Assembly (NCBI GenBank): GCA_022842065.1
Contig: JALHQH010000009.1
Coordinates: 274,378 to 338,377 of the forward strand
Length of the DNA stretch: 64,000 bases
Reading direction: 5' to 3'
DNA from: Caldilineaceae bacterium
Lineage (GTDB): Bacteria; Chloroflexota; Anaerolineae; Caldilineales; Caldilineaceae
Position 1 is the stretch's first letter. Each line of letters opens with the position of its first letter. Shown here piece after piece: positions 44,458 to 53,736 of the stretch. The notes beneath the pieces were generated by a model, which saw only the letters and a list, made by a program, of their open reading frames with translations, was not told where the DNA came from and made no database searches. The position numbers and the translations under genes are program-made.

Positions 44458-45960
44458 TCAGCGCGCTTCGAAGATTACTTCAGGGTATCGTGCTGTCGAT
44501 CCATCAAGCAGCGTTACCGATTGATCCTTTAGGTGTTGATCAAAGAACGCTACCGAGTACGCATTGACGATCTCATGCGCTCGCTGAGCACCAATCGGCC
44601 CGCTGAAGCCAATCATTTGGGCAAGCGGTGACACCAGGTCAACGTCGGTTAAATCAATGTGGAACATCCCCGGCACCTGCACGAAGTAGCCGGCCCCAGG
44701 CAAATTGTTATAGACTGTGCGCATCGTAGTCTGCGTTTGCTCGATATCCTGCTCGGCCCAGCCGCCGGCCTTTGCTCTTTCCAACCGCATCGTATCGGCT
44801 GGACGGGTGATCCACATGCTTGGCTGTTGCAAGCCCTGCTGCACCACATGGGCGCTCATGGCAACGTCCATGATCAAGCAGGCTTGGAGACGGGGTTCTT
44901 TCAAACAGGCCTCGGCACTCACGATGCCCCCGAGTGACATGCCAAAGACACCTGTATGCTGTAGATCCAGTTTCCCGGTCAGGATCCCCTGCGGATCAGC
45001 CATATTGAGCGCGGCAAGCTGATCCAGCGTGAAGCTGACATCCTGGGCAAAATAGGGAATAATCCCGTCCTTGAAGGGCTGGCTGTTGAACTGAGGTGCT
45101 TTTTCGAGCGGTGCGAGACTCTGGTCGATCAAAAGATCGATCTGCGCAAAGCGTTCGGTGATGGCGATTTGATCGCCATCCGGGAAGACCACCACCGCAG
45201 CCGCGCCTGGCTGATCGATGCCGACGACGATGTAGCCATGTGATACCAGCGCCTCAACCTGAAAGGTGTTCATCTGCCGATAGCCAGTGACCCCTTCAAG
45301 GAAAATAAGCACGGGGTAACTGGGCTGATCAGCCGCAATGGGGAGAGCTTCAGCCGCATTCGTCGTCACATAGTTGAAGTGCGTTAAGGTGAAATCGGGA
45401 AAATTGTGCAGCCGTGCCAGTGCGGTCGTAACCGCGTCGGCATCGCGTAGATAGGGCGCAGGCGGTGCTGATGGGTCACGTTTGGCTGGATACCAAATTT
45501 GCACCATCAACGCCCGTCGGGCAGCAGGATCAGCCGTGAAGATCTCCGAGCGCTCCCCATCCACCCAGTGGTAAGTCACGGTGCCAATCGCGTAGGGGCC
45601 GCTTGGCCGTGGAAAGTGGAAGACGGGGAGAATAATCGGCAGCGCGACGGCGATCACTAGCCCGAGTACACCCAGCCCGATGCCTAGCCCACTGACCAGC
45701 CGATTGGTCAGGCGTTGTTCGGTGACACCGCCCAACGGTCTGTTGTGCTGCACCAGCCAGACGAGAAAGAAGATCCCTGTCAGCGTATAGGCCGGAAACA
45801 TCTGCCAGCGCGCGCCCTCCATCAGCACCTGAGTGACAACAATCAGCAACGCGATCAGCACCCAATCACGCAGCCAGGAAACACCGCGCGGCAGCGGCAG
45901 CGCTAACAGGCAGAATGTCAGTAGATTGGTCAGTGACAGCAGGATTTCAAAGGGTCTCAT
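44458..45960 (-). CDS. Membrane-anchored alpha/beta-hydrolase (PAF-acetylhydrolase/dienelactone-hydrolase-like)
   Basis: 500 aa from the ATG at 45960 (RBS GGAGGCGAG). Three or more N-terminal TM helices (LLSLTNLLTFCLLALPLP; WVLIALLIVVTQVLM; GVLGLVIAVALPIILPVFHF) precede a hydrolase domain. The nucleophile elbow is VFGMSLGGIVSAEAC and the catalytic His likely lies in GMFHIDLTDVDLVS. An upstream strand PVLIFLEGVTGYRQMN fits the oxyanion region. The PAF-AH II group is the best match. It may process lipids or esters at the membrane. Confidence 0.8.
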   Translation of the reverse strand: MRPFEILLSLTNLLTFCLLALPLPRGVSWLRDWVLIALLIVVTQVLMEGARWQMFPAYTLTGIFFLVWLVQHNRPLGGVTEQRLTNRLVSGLGIGLGVLGLVIAVALPIILPVFHFPRPSGPYAIGTVTYHWVDGERSEIFTADPAARRALMVQIWYPAKRDPSAPPAPYLRDADAVTTALARLHNFPDFTLTHFNYVTTNAAEALPIAADQPSYPVLIFLEGVTGYRQMNTFQVEALVSHGYIVVGIDQPGAAAVVVFPDGDQIAITERFAQIDLLIDQSLAPLEKAPQFNSQPFKDGIIPYFAQDVSFTLDQLAALNMADPQGILTGKLDLQHTGVFGMSLGGIVSAEACLKEPRLQACLIMDVAMSAHVVQQGLQQPSMWITRPADTMRLERAKAGGWAEQDIEQTQTTMRTVYNNLPGAGYFVQVPGMFHIDLTDVDLVSPLAQMIGFSGPIGAQRAHEIVNAYSVAFFDQHLKDQSVTLLDGSTARYPEVIFEAR

Positions 45961-46059
45961 TTTCTCGCCTCCGCGAACAAAGCATCGCGCCCGGTGGGCA
46001 CCTGCCCCTGGGCGCGAATTCAACATTTGTTAAACCAAACCAATGGCGTTCTCTATCCT

Positions 46060-46728
46060 TTAATAATGCGGCGGCAACTGGACCGCACTGTTCAAACCAT
46101 GCAGCACCGCCGTCACATGCATGGCAACATGGCTCAAGAGCGCGGCCAGCGGATTGGTGGTCAAGAGGTAAGCTAAACTCATGACCCCATTGCCCAGCAC
46201 CGGGGCCATAACCTGCCCGCCACGGAATTCTGGATAGCCCCAATGATAAGTAACGGTGACCAACAAACTGGCGACCACGGCCACCCCACCCACGACCAGG
46301 CGTTTGGGCCAACGGCCTGTCCAGCCTAACGCAGTGAATGCTTGCCAAACGGCATAAACCGGCAACACCGACAGCAACAGCGCATCCAACAGACCATAGA
46401 CCACGCCCAACCAGAGCAAATCAAAGACCAAGGCCAGCCCTTGCGGCGTCGGCGAAGCCGGTTGCGATAATACATTGCTCACGACAAAGGCCCCAGCCAC
46501 GCCGGCACCGACCAAGCCCCAGCCCCAGCGTTGCCGTGCCTGCGTCCAGCGCTTGACCCCACACCAACGCGCATAGCGGTAGAGAAATAGGCTGACCACT
46601 AGCGCATAAACGGCGACAAACCAGCGGCGCGGGAGTTGCAAAACGCCGGCAAAGACAAACGACACGAGCAGCCCCAACACGGCAGCGGCCAAAACCCACA
46701 ACAGGTGTACCCACCATTTTTTATTCAT
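46060..46728 (-). CDS. Hypothetical polytopic membrane protein, 222 aa
   Basis: About six TM segments (HLLWVLAAAVLGLLVSFVFA; FVAVYALVVSLFLYRYARW; WGWGLVGAGVAGAFVVSNVL and others). No charged catalytic motif is recognisable except possible His residues in the last helices (LLSHVAMHVTAVLHG), which recall the helix-pair of CPBP-like or metal-dependent membrane enzymes. It precedes the hydrolase gene by 99 bp and follows the nitroreductase-like gene by 21 bp. Function not assigned. Confidence 0.65.
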   Translation of the reverse strand: MNKKWWVHLLWVLAAAVLGLLVSFVFAGVLQLPRRWFVAVYALVVSLFLYRYARWCGVKRWTQARQRWGWGLVGAGVAGAFVVSNVLSQPASPTPQGLALVFDLLWLGVVYGLLDALLLSVLPVYAVWQAFTALGWTGRWPKRLVVGGVAVVASLLVTVTYHWGYPEFRGGQVMAPVLGNGVMSLAYLLTTNPLAALLSHVAMHVTAVLHGLNSAVQLPPHY

Positions 46729-46749
46729 CGCTCACTTGTTCTTTTTGTG

Positions 46750-47889
46750 TTAAGCGTTCATGATCACTTGCTCAACCGGGCGGCGCAGCGAACGCGTCAT
46801 GGCTTCAGCGTAACCGAAGCGGACCAACAATTGCGGCAACGCCGCACCCAACCCCAGCGCGCTTTGGAATTGCCCACGCACATCGGCCACTTCGATGGGC
46901 TGATTGAGGAAGGCCGATTTGATGTTTAACGAAGTCATGGTGAGAGCCAGCCGTTCGTAAACCTGCCCGGTGCGCACCCAAGCACTTTTATCTTCTGATG
47001 TCGAAGTGACCACCACCGCGCCGGGCGAACTGCGCAGCTTTTTGGCATCGGCATCGGCTTGCTGCTGCGGCTTGGTACCGGAGACCACCATCGCCCCCAG
47101 CCAGCGCGGCACGGCCGGATTCCCCGAACTGCGTGAGTTCAGGCCATCAAGCGAAGCCAGGGCTTCCTTCTGGTTGAACCGCACCCAGTCAATCAACTCG
47201 GCCATAAACGCCTTGTCCGCATACTGGCGCAGATTGCCTTGATTGACATACTCCAGCACCATCTCTCGCTCGGTCCCTGTTGTGACAAAATGCAACCCGA
47301 CGCCTGGCTCCAACGCCAAAGCCTGCACCTGGTCAAGATCGGCACTTTTGATGAGCTGACCGTCATACGCTGAGCGGGTGTTTTGGCGCAAGGGAATCGC
47401 GCTGAACAGCGGACTGGCCTGCGCGGTGTCTGGCGTCAGACGAACTTGGATGAAATCTGCTGCATCAGGGTAGGTCACTGCGGCGGCATAGCCGTCGGCG
47501 CGGGCGGCCACCAGCAGATTTTCCAGTGCGCAGCCCAGGCTGATCCAGAGTTCGCGATCACTGGGGTCAACGGCGGGCAAATGGCGGCTAAGGTCCGGGT
47601 GGATTTCGATCATGTTGGCTTTGATGGCAAACCGCCACGGCTGGGTATTGTGTCCACTGGCGGCTAACGTTGCATAGCGGACCAGTTCGCGCATTTGCGT
47701 CGGCCTGGCTGCTGGCGCGGCATCCATCGCAAAAGGGCGACGGGCTTGACTGGCTTGTTGGTCATAATTCAGCCACGGCGCATATTCAAAAAGCGTATAG
47801 CCCCCGGCCGCGGTGACACCGGCCGCGGCCAGCACTTTTAGAACATTGCGACGGCTCAGGCCGGGACGCGATTGTGTTGGATTCTGCAT
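46750..47889 (-). CDS. Tat-exported Acg-family nitroreductase-like protein
   Basis: 379 aa from the ATG at 47889 (RBS AAGGAG). The twin-arginine signal is SRRNVLKVLAAAGVTAAGG. The mature part has the nitroreductase-like start RYATLAASGHNTQPWRFAIK (FMN-contact Ser-x-His-Asn-x-Gln-Pro-Trp) and later LRQNTRSAYDGQ, as in the Mycobacterium Acg group. It is probably a flavin-binding or flavin-storing protein outside the cytoplasm. Alone in its family here. Confidence 0.82.
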   Translation of the reverse strand: MQNPTQSRPGLSRRNVLKVLAAAGVTAAGGYTLFEYAPWLNYDQQASQARRPFAMDAAPAARPTQMRELVRYATLAASGHNTQPWRFAIKANMIEIHPDLSRHLPAVDPSDRELWISLGCALENLLVAARADGYAAAVTYPDAADFIQVRLTPDTAQASPLFSAIPLRQNTRSAYDGQLIKSADLDQVQALALEPGVGLHFVTTGTEREMVLEYVNQGNLRQYADKAFMAELIDWVRFNQKEALASLDGLNSRSSGNPAVPRWLGAMVVSGTKPQQQADADAKKLRSSPGAVVVTSTSEDKSAWVRTGQVYERLALTMTSLNIKSAFLNQPIEVADVRGQFQSALGLGAALPQLLVRFGYAEAMTRSLRRPVEQVIMNA

Positions 47890-48017
47890 TGTATGCTCCT
47901 TGTGAAAGCCAAGGGTTAAAAACCCCTGGCTGATAGACAAAGTGCGTTGAAACGCACTGACGTTTTAACCGGGCGCGGTGGCCCTTGGGGCGCGGTTTTG
48001 TGTACCAGAGGGCGAAT

Positions 48018-48833
48018 TCATTCACCCTTCAAGTTCTGCAAATACCCAATCAGCAGGCCGCTACTGACGGCTAACATGACGACGAAAATGACCACCTGCG
48101 GGATCACCACGGGCTGGCCGCCGCGCGCCATAAAGACGACCATCGCCAGCACCGCCAATGTCAACAGTACAGAGTAAGTGAGCAGTGCGCCGGCCAGCGT
48201 ATAGCCGATGGGCTGCTTGCGCCACAGGTTGACGGCCGTGAGCACCAGCGCCGGCAGCAGCCACGCCATATCGAGCACTTGCACAAAATTGGTCGGCGTG
48301 CCGGCGTCGATCAGACCTTGCGATGGCTGCCCGGCCAGTGAAGCCGGGAGGGCGTCGCTTAACCAGAGCGCATAGAAAAGCACGGCAATCACGGCCAGAA
48401 AGAGACTGACTGTTTTCACCGGCGTGCGTGTCATAAAGCGCGCCTGGATACCGGCCCGATCCGTCGTCACCAGGCCGCCGATCAACGCATAGGTCGCACA
48501 GCCCAGCAAGGCGACGTAGACCAGGAAAAGTGCATTGAAACGCACGGCGAAGGCATAGCCGACATAGGTGTAGACCGTATAGACCAATACCCCAAGCCAG
48601 ACCAGCCGGGCGCGCTGCGAACCGCGCCCGGTGAGCCACGCGCTAATCACCAGTGTCGGCAGCGCCACCCCCAGCGTGATCAGATCCTGGCCGCGCGCCT
48701 GCACCACAAGATAGGGAGTATCGCGGTAAAGATCGCCGATGAAGACGCCACCCCCAGCGGCCATCGCCAGTAGCAAGGCAATCGGGACCGTCAGCCATAA
48801 CCAACCATTTGTACTGCTAGTGTGCTTGTTCAT
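48018..48833 (-). CDS. Hypothetical polytopic membrane protein, 271 aa
   Basis: About seven TM helices (WLTVPIALLLAMAAGGGVFIG; LVWLGVLVYTVYTYVGYAFA; FLVYVALLGCATYALIGGLV and others), without a recognised signature. The start overlaps the CPBP gene at 48817 by 17 bp, so it is translationally tied to it. It may be a partner or substrate of the protease. Confidence 0.68.
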   Translation of the reverse strand: MNKHTSSTNGWLWLTVPIALLLAMAAGGGVFIGDLYRDTPYLVVQARGQDLITLGVALPTLVISAWLTGRGSQRARLVWLGVLVYTVYTYVGYAFAVRFNALFLVYVALLGCATYALIGGLVTTDRAGIQARFMTRTPVKTVSLFLAVIAVLFYALWLSDALPASLAGQPSQGLIDAGTPTNFVQVLDMAWLLPALVLTAVNLWRKQPIGYTLAGALLTYSVLLTLAVLAMVVFMARGGQPVVIPQVVIFVVMLAVSSGLLIGYLQNLKGE

Positions 48834-49644
48834 TGTGTACTCCTTGATTGCGCATCAACGTTCGTGGCCCCCACCCGATGACCACGACGACTGCCACCGC
48901 GGCGGTGATAAGACTCGCCACGCGCGGATCATAGTATGAATATGCGCCGTTGGTTGGAAAAAGTTGCCAGGTGAGGTTGATCATCGTGTGGAAGAGGGTT
49001 GCCACGAAAACGCTCCGCCCCGTGTTGTTGTAGAGCCAGGTAATGATGACCCGCGAGGCCAGTGTGCCGAGCGACCACCAGGCGATCCAGTTCAGCGAGC
49101 GCTGCGCTTCTAGCAACGGGATGAAATGCCACACCGCCCACACGACACCCAGCAGCAAGGCACCCCCAAGTGCGCCAAAGCGAGCCTGCAACGGGTCGGT
49201 GACATAGCCGGCCCATCCTAACTCTTCACAGAGTGCTGCAACGAAAAATACGGCAAAAAGAACAAGGGTCGTTAGGATCGAGAAGTGCGGAGTGGGGAGC
49301 GCTACCCCCATCATCCGCAGCACGACGAACGATAGCAGCATAATGCCCGGCATGAGCAGGATGGTTGGCACATACCAGATCGTAAACTTCACGCGCTGAA
49401 AGTCGAAAGCGCGTTTTAACAGCGCCATCACACCAGAGGCTTTCTTCTCGCGATAAACGAAGATCAGCGCCGCCGTCACCGGCGCGACGATCATGAGCGC
49501 AGAAACGGGGATGCTGGGGAGCAACTGTCGCTGGCTCACTGCCCCCACCACCCAAAACGGGATCGAGAGGGCGAAAGTTAGCACAAAGTAGGATAGCGGT
49601 GACTTGTGGCTGGCGAAGCTGGCAAGCAGCCGATGACCGTTCAT
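48817..49644 (-). CDS. CPBP-family intramembrane glutamic protease (1)
   Basis: 275 aa, eight or so TM segments. The CPBP motif 1 is ALCEELGWAGYVTDPLQARF (EExxxR/W-type Glu pair) and motif 2 HFIPLLEAQ (FxxxH), with a conserved late His in FHTMINLTWQLF. Such CAAX-like proteases cleave membrane proteins, and in Gram-positives some give bacteriocin immunity. Four paralogues occur within 7 kb. Coupled to both neighbours by short overlaps (17 and 4 bp). Confidence 0.9.
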   Translation of the reverse strand: MNGHRLLASFASHKSPLSYFVLTFALSIPFWVVGAVSQRQLLPSIPVSALMIVAPVTAALIFVYREKKASGVMALLKRAFDFQRVKFTIWYVPTILLMPGIMLLSFVVLRMMGVALPTPHFSILTTLVLFAVFFVAALCEELGWAGYVTDPLQARFGALGGALLLGVVWAVWHFIPLLEAQRSLNWIAWWSLGTLASRVIITWLYNNTGRSVFVATLFHTMINLTWQLFPTNGAYSYYDPRVASLITAAVAVVVVIGWGPRTLMRNQGVHNEQAH

Positions 49645-50726
49645 CTGTGTGTCAACGGCTCAATCTGCCTATCGGCCAACACCGTGGCACTTGCTGGCGG
49701 CAGCAAACGCCACATCCGGTCGGCAATGATCAGTGTCACCGTTGCGATGCTCATGGTGACGTAGACGCCCGCCGTGATCGGCAACCAGAAGCCGGCGCTG
49801 TTGTTGACGGCGGTGTGCAGCAGTACAACCAGCCATAGATTGCCCCGCGTGCGGTTATAGAGCCAGGTGAAGAGGATCGTCGTCGGCACGGTGGTGACGA
49901 TGCGCAGCAAAATGCCGGGCAGCCCGTCGGGGAAAATGCCGTGGTAGACGCCCTGCAGGTGAAGCGGCACATGCCAAAGGCCCCACACCACACTCAGCAG
50001 CAGGCTCGCCACCAGCGGGCTGTAGCGCACCTGGAGCCGGGGCAGCGCAAAGCCGCGCCAGCCAACCTCTTCGCCCAGCGGTCCACCGTAAAGCAGCGTT
50101 GCAACAAAGGTGATCACGAGCAGTGGCAGCAATTCGCCCAGCGGCTCGGTACGGGGCCAGGGCGGTAGCGACTGCCCCAGCAGGGCCAGCAGCGCGATCC
50201 CCGTTGCGCTGATGAGCACCGGCAGCAGCAAGGCCGTCAGATACCAGATCGGTGCGACGCGCCAGGTGGCAAGGGTGCGTAGCAGCGTGCGGACGCCAGC
50301 GCGGCGACTAAAAATGTGCCAAACGACCCAAGCCGGCAGCAGCGTGATGACCAGCCACAGCAGCAGCGCCAACCACGGCTGTGTGCTGTCGAGGGGGTTC
50401 GACGCAAGGGTGAGATTCAGCCCTACGGTTCCTGCCAGCACCCCACCCGCCAGCCAAAACCGGCGGCGTGAAGAGACAACCGCCTGCCGTTCCGGGCGCA
50501 GCACTGCGGCGAGGGCGATTGCCGCCAGCGTTGGGCCATAGGCGGCGATGGTGCCGAGCCAACCCACGCTGCGCGGGTCGGCGCTGGCCAGCAGGGATTG
50601 CAGCCCCCACAGGCTCCAGGAAAACGCAAAGGTCAGGCCAAAGAAAGTGAGCAGTGCATAGCGCTGGCACAGTGCGCGCAGGTGTACAGCCATTGGGATC
50701 AGCGGTCCTTTGTTTTTAAGCTGCAT
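49641..50726 (-). CDS. CPBP-family intramembrane glutamic protease (2)
   Basis: 361 aa. About nine TM helices. Motif 1: YGGPLGEEVGWRGFALPRLQ. Motif 2: WHVPLHLQGVYHGIF. Late His in VLLHTAVNNSAGFW. All catalytic residues are present. It is longer than copy 1 owing to extra N-terminal helices. The start overlaps copy 3 by 11 bp and its stop overlaps copy 1 by 4 bp, giving one coupled row. Confidence 0.9.
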   Translation of the reverse strand: MQLKNKGPLIPMAVHLRALCQRYALLTFFGLTFAFSWSLWGLQSLLASADPRSVGWLGTIAAYGPTLAAIALAAVLRPERQAVVSSRRRFWLAGGVLAGTVGLNLTLASNPLDSTQPWLALLLWLVITLLPAWVVWHIFSRRAGVRTLLRTLATWRVAPIWYLTALLLPVLISATGIALLALLGQSLPPWPRTEPLGELLPLLVITFVATLLYGGPLGEEVGWRGFALPRLQVRYSPLVASLLLSVVWGLWHVPLHLQGVYHGIFPDGLPGILLRIVTTVPTTILFTWLYNRTRGNLWLVVLLHTAVNNSAGFWLPITAGVYVTMSIATVTLIIADRMWRLLPPASATVLADRQIEPLTHR

Positions 50727-51801
50727 TGCTAGCCCGCGCCAGACGGGGCAATTTGCGGTACATCTGATCCTTCACGACAACGACGACGGTAACCAGCAGC
50801 CAGAGCACCGTCAACACGGACTCAGAGAGCGGGAGATAATTGACCATTACATTGAAAGCGGTGTGCAGAATAACCAGCAACAGGAGATTACCGCCCGCCC
50901 GGTTGTAAAACCAGGTCAAGAAGATCGCCAGTAAGATGCGGTAAATGCCACCACCAACCATTCCCGTCACCAGATCCTCAGGGTAAAAGCCGTTCAGGAA
51001 GAGCGGCAGATGCCACAGCGACCAGAAAAGCGCCACGATCAAGGAAGCGACCAGTGGACTGAACTTGTTTTGCAGTGCCGGTTGCAGCAAGCCGCGCCAG
51101 CCAGGCTCTTCCATGCCACCGCGGGCCAGCGCCGTCAACGTAAAAGCCAGCAAGAACAACGGAATTACTTCAACAAGCGAACGCGTCCATAGCGCGGGAT
51201 ATTCGATGGCTTGTCCCAACGCCGTCCCCATCCCCCAACTGAGCAACAACAGCAGGGGGAAGAAACACACGGCAAAGAGCGTCCAACGCCACGGCAGGTG
51301 AACAGGCAACAGAGTAGCCATTCGCGCGCGAATATCCACGTTGTTCGCCACGGCATTGGCAATCACCCAGCCGCCGACCAGGCAAACCGCCAAGGCTGCA
51401 ACCACGGTTGGCCCCGAAAGCGTGAGATTTTCCGGTAGCCGATCATAGCCGGGGATAATGCCGACCCAATAGCGGACTACCATCAAGGCAAAAATGATGG
51501 CGGCCGTGGTCACCAGCACTAGTAGTTGCTGCCGAGAGAGCACCAGTGACATCCCATCTTTTAGACCAAGCGTGAGGATGCCGCCGATGGCCGGACCATA
51601 GCCGCCGATCAAGACAATCAGCATCACCAGCAGATCATTGTTCCCGCGCCACGGGATCACTGCCAACCAGAAGAGCCACGTCCAGGCAAAGGTGATGAGC
51701 AAGAAAACAATGACCGGATGCGATTGGGCTAACTGCCAACGGAAGACTTTTTTGTCCGCTGCTTCCTGTCGGCGATTTAGAACACTGGGTACTGTTGTCA
51801 T
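50716..51801 (-). CDS. CPBP-family intramembrane glutamic protease (3)
   Basis: 361 aa. Motif 1: ARGGMEEPGWRGLLQPALQN; the first Glu pair is conserved. Motif 2: WHLPLFLNGFYPEDL. Late His: VILHTAFNVMVNYLPL. Closely related to copy 2 in length and layout (LxxxFxWxxxFW start), so the pair is probably a tandem duplication. It is headed by a strong ATG 25 bp downstream of the SRPBCC gene. Confidence 0.9.
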   Translation of the reverse strand: MTTVPSVLNRRQEAADKKVFRWQLAQSHPVIVFLLITFAWTWLFWLAVIPWRGNNDLLVMLIVLIGGYGPAIGGILTLGLKDGMSLVLSRQQLLVLVTTAAIIFALMVVRYWVGIIPGYDRLPENLTLSGPTVVAALAVCLVGGWVIANAVANNVDIRARMATLLPVHLPWRWTLFAVCFFPLLLLLSWGMGTALGQAIEYPALWTRSLVEVIPLFLLAFTLTALARGGMEEPGWRGLLQPALQNKFSPLVASLIVALFWSLWHLPLFLNGFYPEDLVTGMVGGGIYRILLAIFLTWFYNRAGGNLLLLVILHTAFNVMVNYLPLSESVLTVLWLLVTVVVVVKDQMYRKLPRLARASNAA

Positions 51802-51826
51802 TTTTCTTTCCTCTTACTGTATCAAC

Positions 51827-52447
51827 TTACACCGTCTGAGCAACTGCCATTGCTTCTGCTCGTCGTTTGATGCCAAGCAGACATTGGCGCATCATCACAA
51901 GGTCGCCGAACTCAACCAGCAGGTTGAAGAGGATCGCCGGCGAAAACAAACGATATTTCACCCGGATCCGGGTGACCAGGCGCGCGGCGGCTTCCCCTTC
52001 GGGGTAAATGCCCCACGCCCAGGAACTGTCGCCTTTTGGATCCCACCAGACCATCGATTGGTTTTGCTGAAACTCCTTCACCCGCATCCCTTGTTTGCCA
52101 TCGGGGCTGAGGGGAATTAGATCGCCAACGTGGATCTTTTGGTGTTCGGGCAGGATCGTTTCGGCACTGGGCCGGCCTAAATTATCCAACCAGTCATAGC
52201 TGTACCAACCCGCCCGTGTCATTCCCATTTGCACGATCCAGGGGTAGATCTGTTCAGCCGGCGCGTGGATCGTCACCGCGCGCGTCGCATTGAAAGACGG
52301 TTGGCCGACAATCTCATCGCCGGGCATGGCACGTTTGATTTCATCGTCATTCGCGCCCCAGCGCAGTTGCCAGGGGCGTATACGCGTTAGATAGACAAAT
52401 CCGAGAACAAAGAGACTGATACTAATCATAAAAGTAGAACGTTTCAT
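51827..52447 (-). CDS. SRPBCC-like protein with N-terminal TM (1)
   Basis: 206 aa. An N-terminal hydrophobic segment (FMISISLFVLGFVYL) is followed by a polyketide-cyclase/START-like domain: VTIHAPAEQIYPWIVQMG, then YSYDWLDNLGRPSAETILPE, and a late helix NLLVEFGDLVMMRQCLLGIK. It is a paralogue of 53010-53687; the blocks LRWGA.D.E..MPGDEIV and SFNATRA are shared. Ligand unknown, perhaps a lipid or small hydrophobic compound. The start may also be 52468. Confidence 0.72.
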   Translation of the reverse strand: MKRSTFMISISLFVLGFVYLTRIRPWQLRWGANDDEIKRAMPGDEIVGQPSFNATRAVTIHAPAEQIYPWIVQMGMTRAGWYSYDWLDNLGRPSAETILPEHQKIHVGDLIPLSPDGKQGMRVKEFQQNQSMVWWDPKGDSSWAWGIYPEGEAAARLVTRIRVKYRLFSPAILFNLLVEFGDLVMMRQCLLGIKRRAEAMAVAQTV

Positions 52448-52523
52448 TGCAAGGATCCTTTGATTCAATGCCGTGGAGCGCTATCGACGAATTAGTCATC
52501 GCCCCAAAATAAATTGTAGATTT

Positions 52524-52581
52524 GCTCTGCGCGAGTCCGTGACTCGCCGTTGACAAAGCGAGTCACGGACTCGCGCAGAGC
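52524..52581. terminator. Hairpin with 24-bp perfect arms
   Basis: GCTCTGCGCGAGTCCGTGAC... (52524-52547) is inverted perfectly at 52558-52581 with a 10-base loop. It lies in a 158-bp gap, so it may separate transcription units. No T run, so it may equally be an extragenic palindrome. Confidence 0.6.
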
Positions 52582-52605
52582 GTGAAATTATTCTTGGACG
52601 ACGAA

Positions 52606-52998
52606 TTACCGCGAAAACCAACCGGTCAGACGCGGCCCCAGCCACAGCAGCGCCAGGATGGCGATGTTGAGGATGACGCCGGCGAACGCAACATCCCAGT
52701 CCAGGGCCGTGAGCGCCAATGACAACAGGGTCACGCCCAGCAACAGGGGTTGCCAGCCGGCCCAACCAAACCAGAAAGCCAGTGCCGCGACCACGAAGCC
52801 AACCGCCGCCACGGCCCACAACACCCCGTAGACCGCAATGCCACTTGCGCCGAGATCCCAGCGTCCACCCAGCACAGAGGTCTTATAAGGGAGTTGCTCA
52901 ATCACTGCCAACTTCAGGTACGCGGTCGTGCCCATCAAGTGGATGAGGCCGTGTAAAAAAAGCACAATGGTCGCAACAATCAACATAATTTTGAGCAT
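52606..52998 (-). CDS. Small four-TM membrane protein, 130 aa
   Basis: Four TM helices (IMLIVATIVLFLHGLIHLMG; GIAVYGVLWAVAAVGFVVAA; PLLLGVTLLSLALTAL; AGVILNIAILALLWL). The motif LHGLIHLMG with two His is typical of an ABC-permease-like or DoxX-like small family, but I cannot name it. It starts 11 bp after the SRPBCC gene at 53010 and is likely cotranscribed with it. Confidence 0.7.
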   Translation of the reverse strand: MLKIMLIVATIVLFLHGLIHLMGTTAYLKLAVIEQLPYKTSVLGGRWDLGASGIAVYGVLWAVAAVGFVVAALAFWFGWAGWQPLLLGVTLLSLALTALDWDVAFAGVILNIAILALLWLGPRLTGWFSR

Positions 52999-53009
52999 AG
53001 GAACCTTCT

Positions 53010-53687
53010 TTATCTGGCCGCTTTGGACAACGTCGGAACGGTAACTTCTGCGGTTGCAACGCCTGAATCCATCTGCTCGGCGCGCCGTTTAATGCCTTGC
53101 AGCATCCGCCGCATCATCGGGAAGTCGCCGAACTCCAGCAGGAGCAGGGTAAAGAGCGCCATAGTCGGGGTTTCCCATGGATAGCGCTGCTTCAGGCGCG
53201 TAATCAAGCGGGTTTGCCCCCCGGCCAGCGGCGTCAGCGTCCAGGCCCAGGTGCTATCAGGCTTTTCCCACAGCAGCCAGCGGTTGGTCAAAAACGCCTT
53301 GACCTTAAAGGCCGTGGTCGCGTTCACGTTGCGCGTCATCGGCATCCAATCGCCAAGCTTGGGCTGCTGGAACTGCCCAAGGATCTGCTCCGTACTGGCC
53401 TGGCCGCCGTTATCAAGCAGATCATAGGTGTAGAAGCCGGCACGGCGGTAGCCAATTTGCACAATCCACGGCCAAACCCGTTCGATTGGCGCGGCAATCG
53501 TGATCGCGCGGGTGGCGTTGAAGGAGGCGTTCGGCACAATCTCGTCACCTGGCATCATGCCCTCGACTTCGGCGTCGATCGCGCCCCAGCGCAGATGCCA
53601 AGGCCGACAGAGCGGCGCGGTCAGGAAAAACGGTAGGCTACGCAACGCCTCCATCACACCATGCGGAATATAAGGTTTAGCGGTCAT
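53010..53687 (-). CDS. SRPBCC-like protein (2)
   Basis: 225 aa. It shares with 51827-52447 the LRWGAIDAEVEGMMPGDEIV block, ASFNATRAITIAAPIERVWP, YTYDLLDNGGQASTEQILGQ and the C-terminal MMRRMLQGIKRRAEQM. The domain is START/polyketide-cyclase-like. This copy has only a weak N-terminal hydrophobic patch. Probably a duplicated gene with the small four-TM protein between the copies. Confidence 0.72.
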   Translation of the reverse strand: MTAKPYIPHGVMEALRSLPFFLTAPLCRPWHLRWGAIDAEVEGMMPGDEIVPNASFNATRAITIAAPIERVWPWIVQIGYRRAGFYTYDLLDNGGQASTEQILGQFQQPKLGDWMPMTRNVNATTAFKVKAFLTNRWLLWEKPDSTWAWTLTPLAGGQTRLITRLKQRYPWETPTMALFTLLLLEFGDFPMMRRMLQGIKRRAEQMDSGVATAEVTVPTLSKAAR

Positions 53688-53736
53688 CGTGCCTCCGGAC
53701 TGCTACATGATTCAAAAATTTCGCTGAAGGGGGCGC

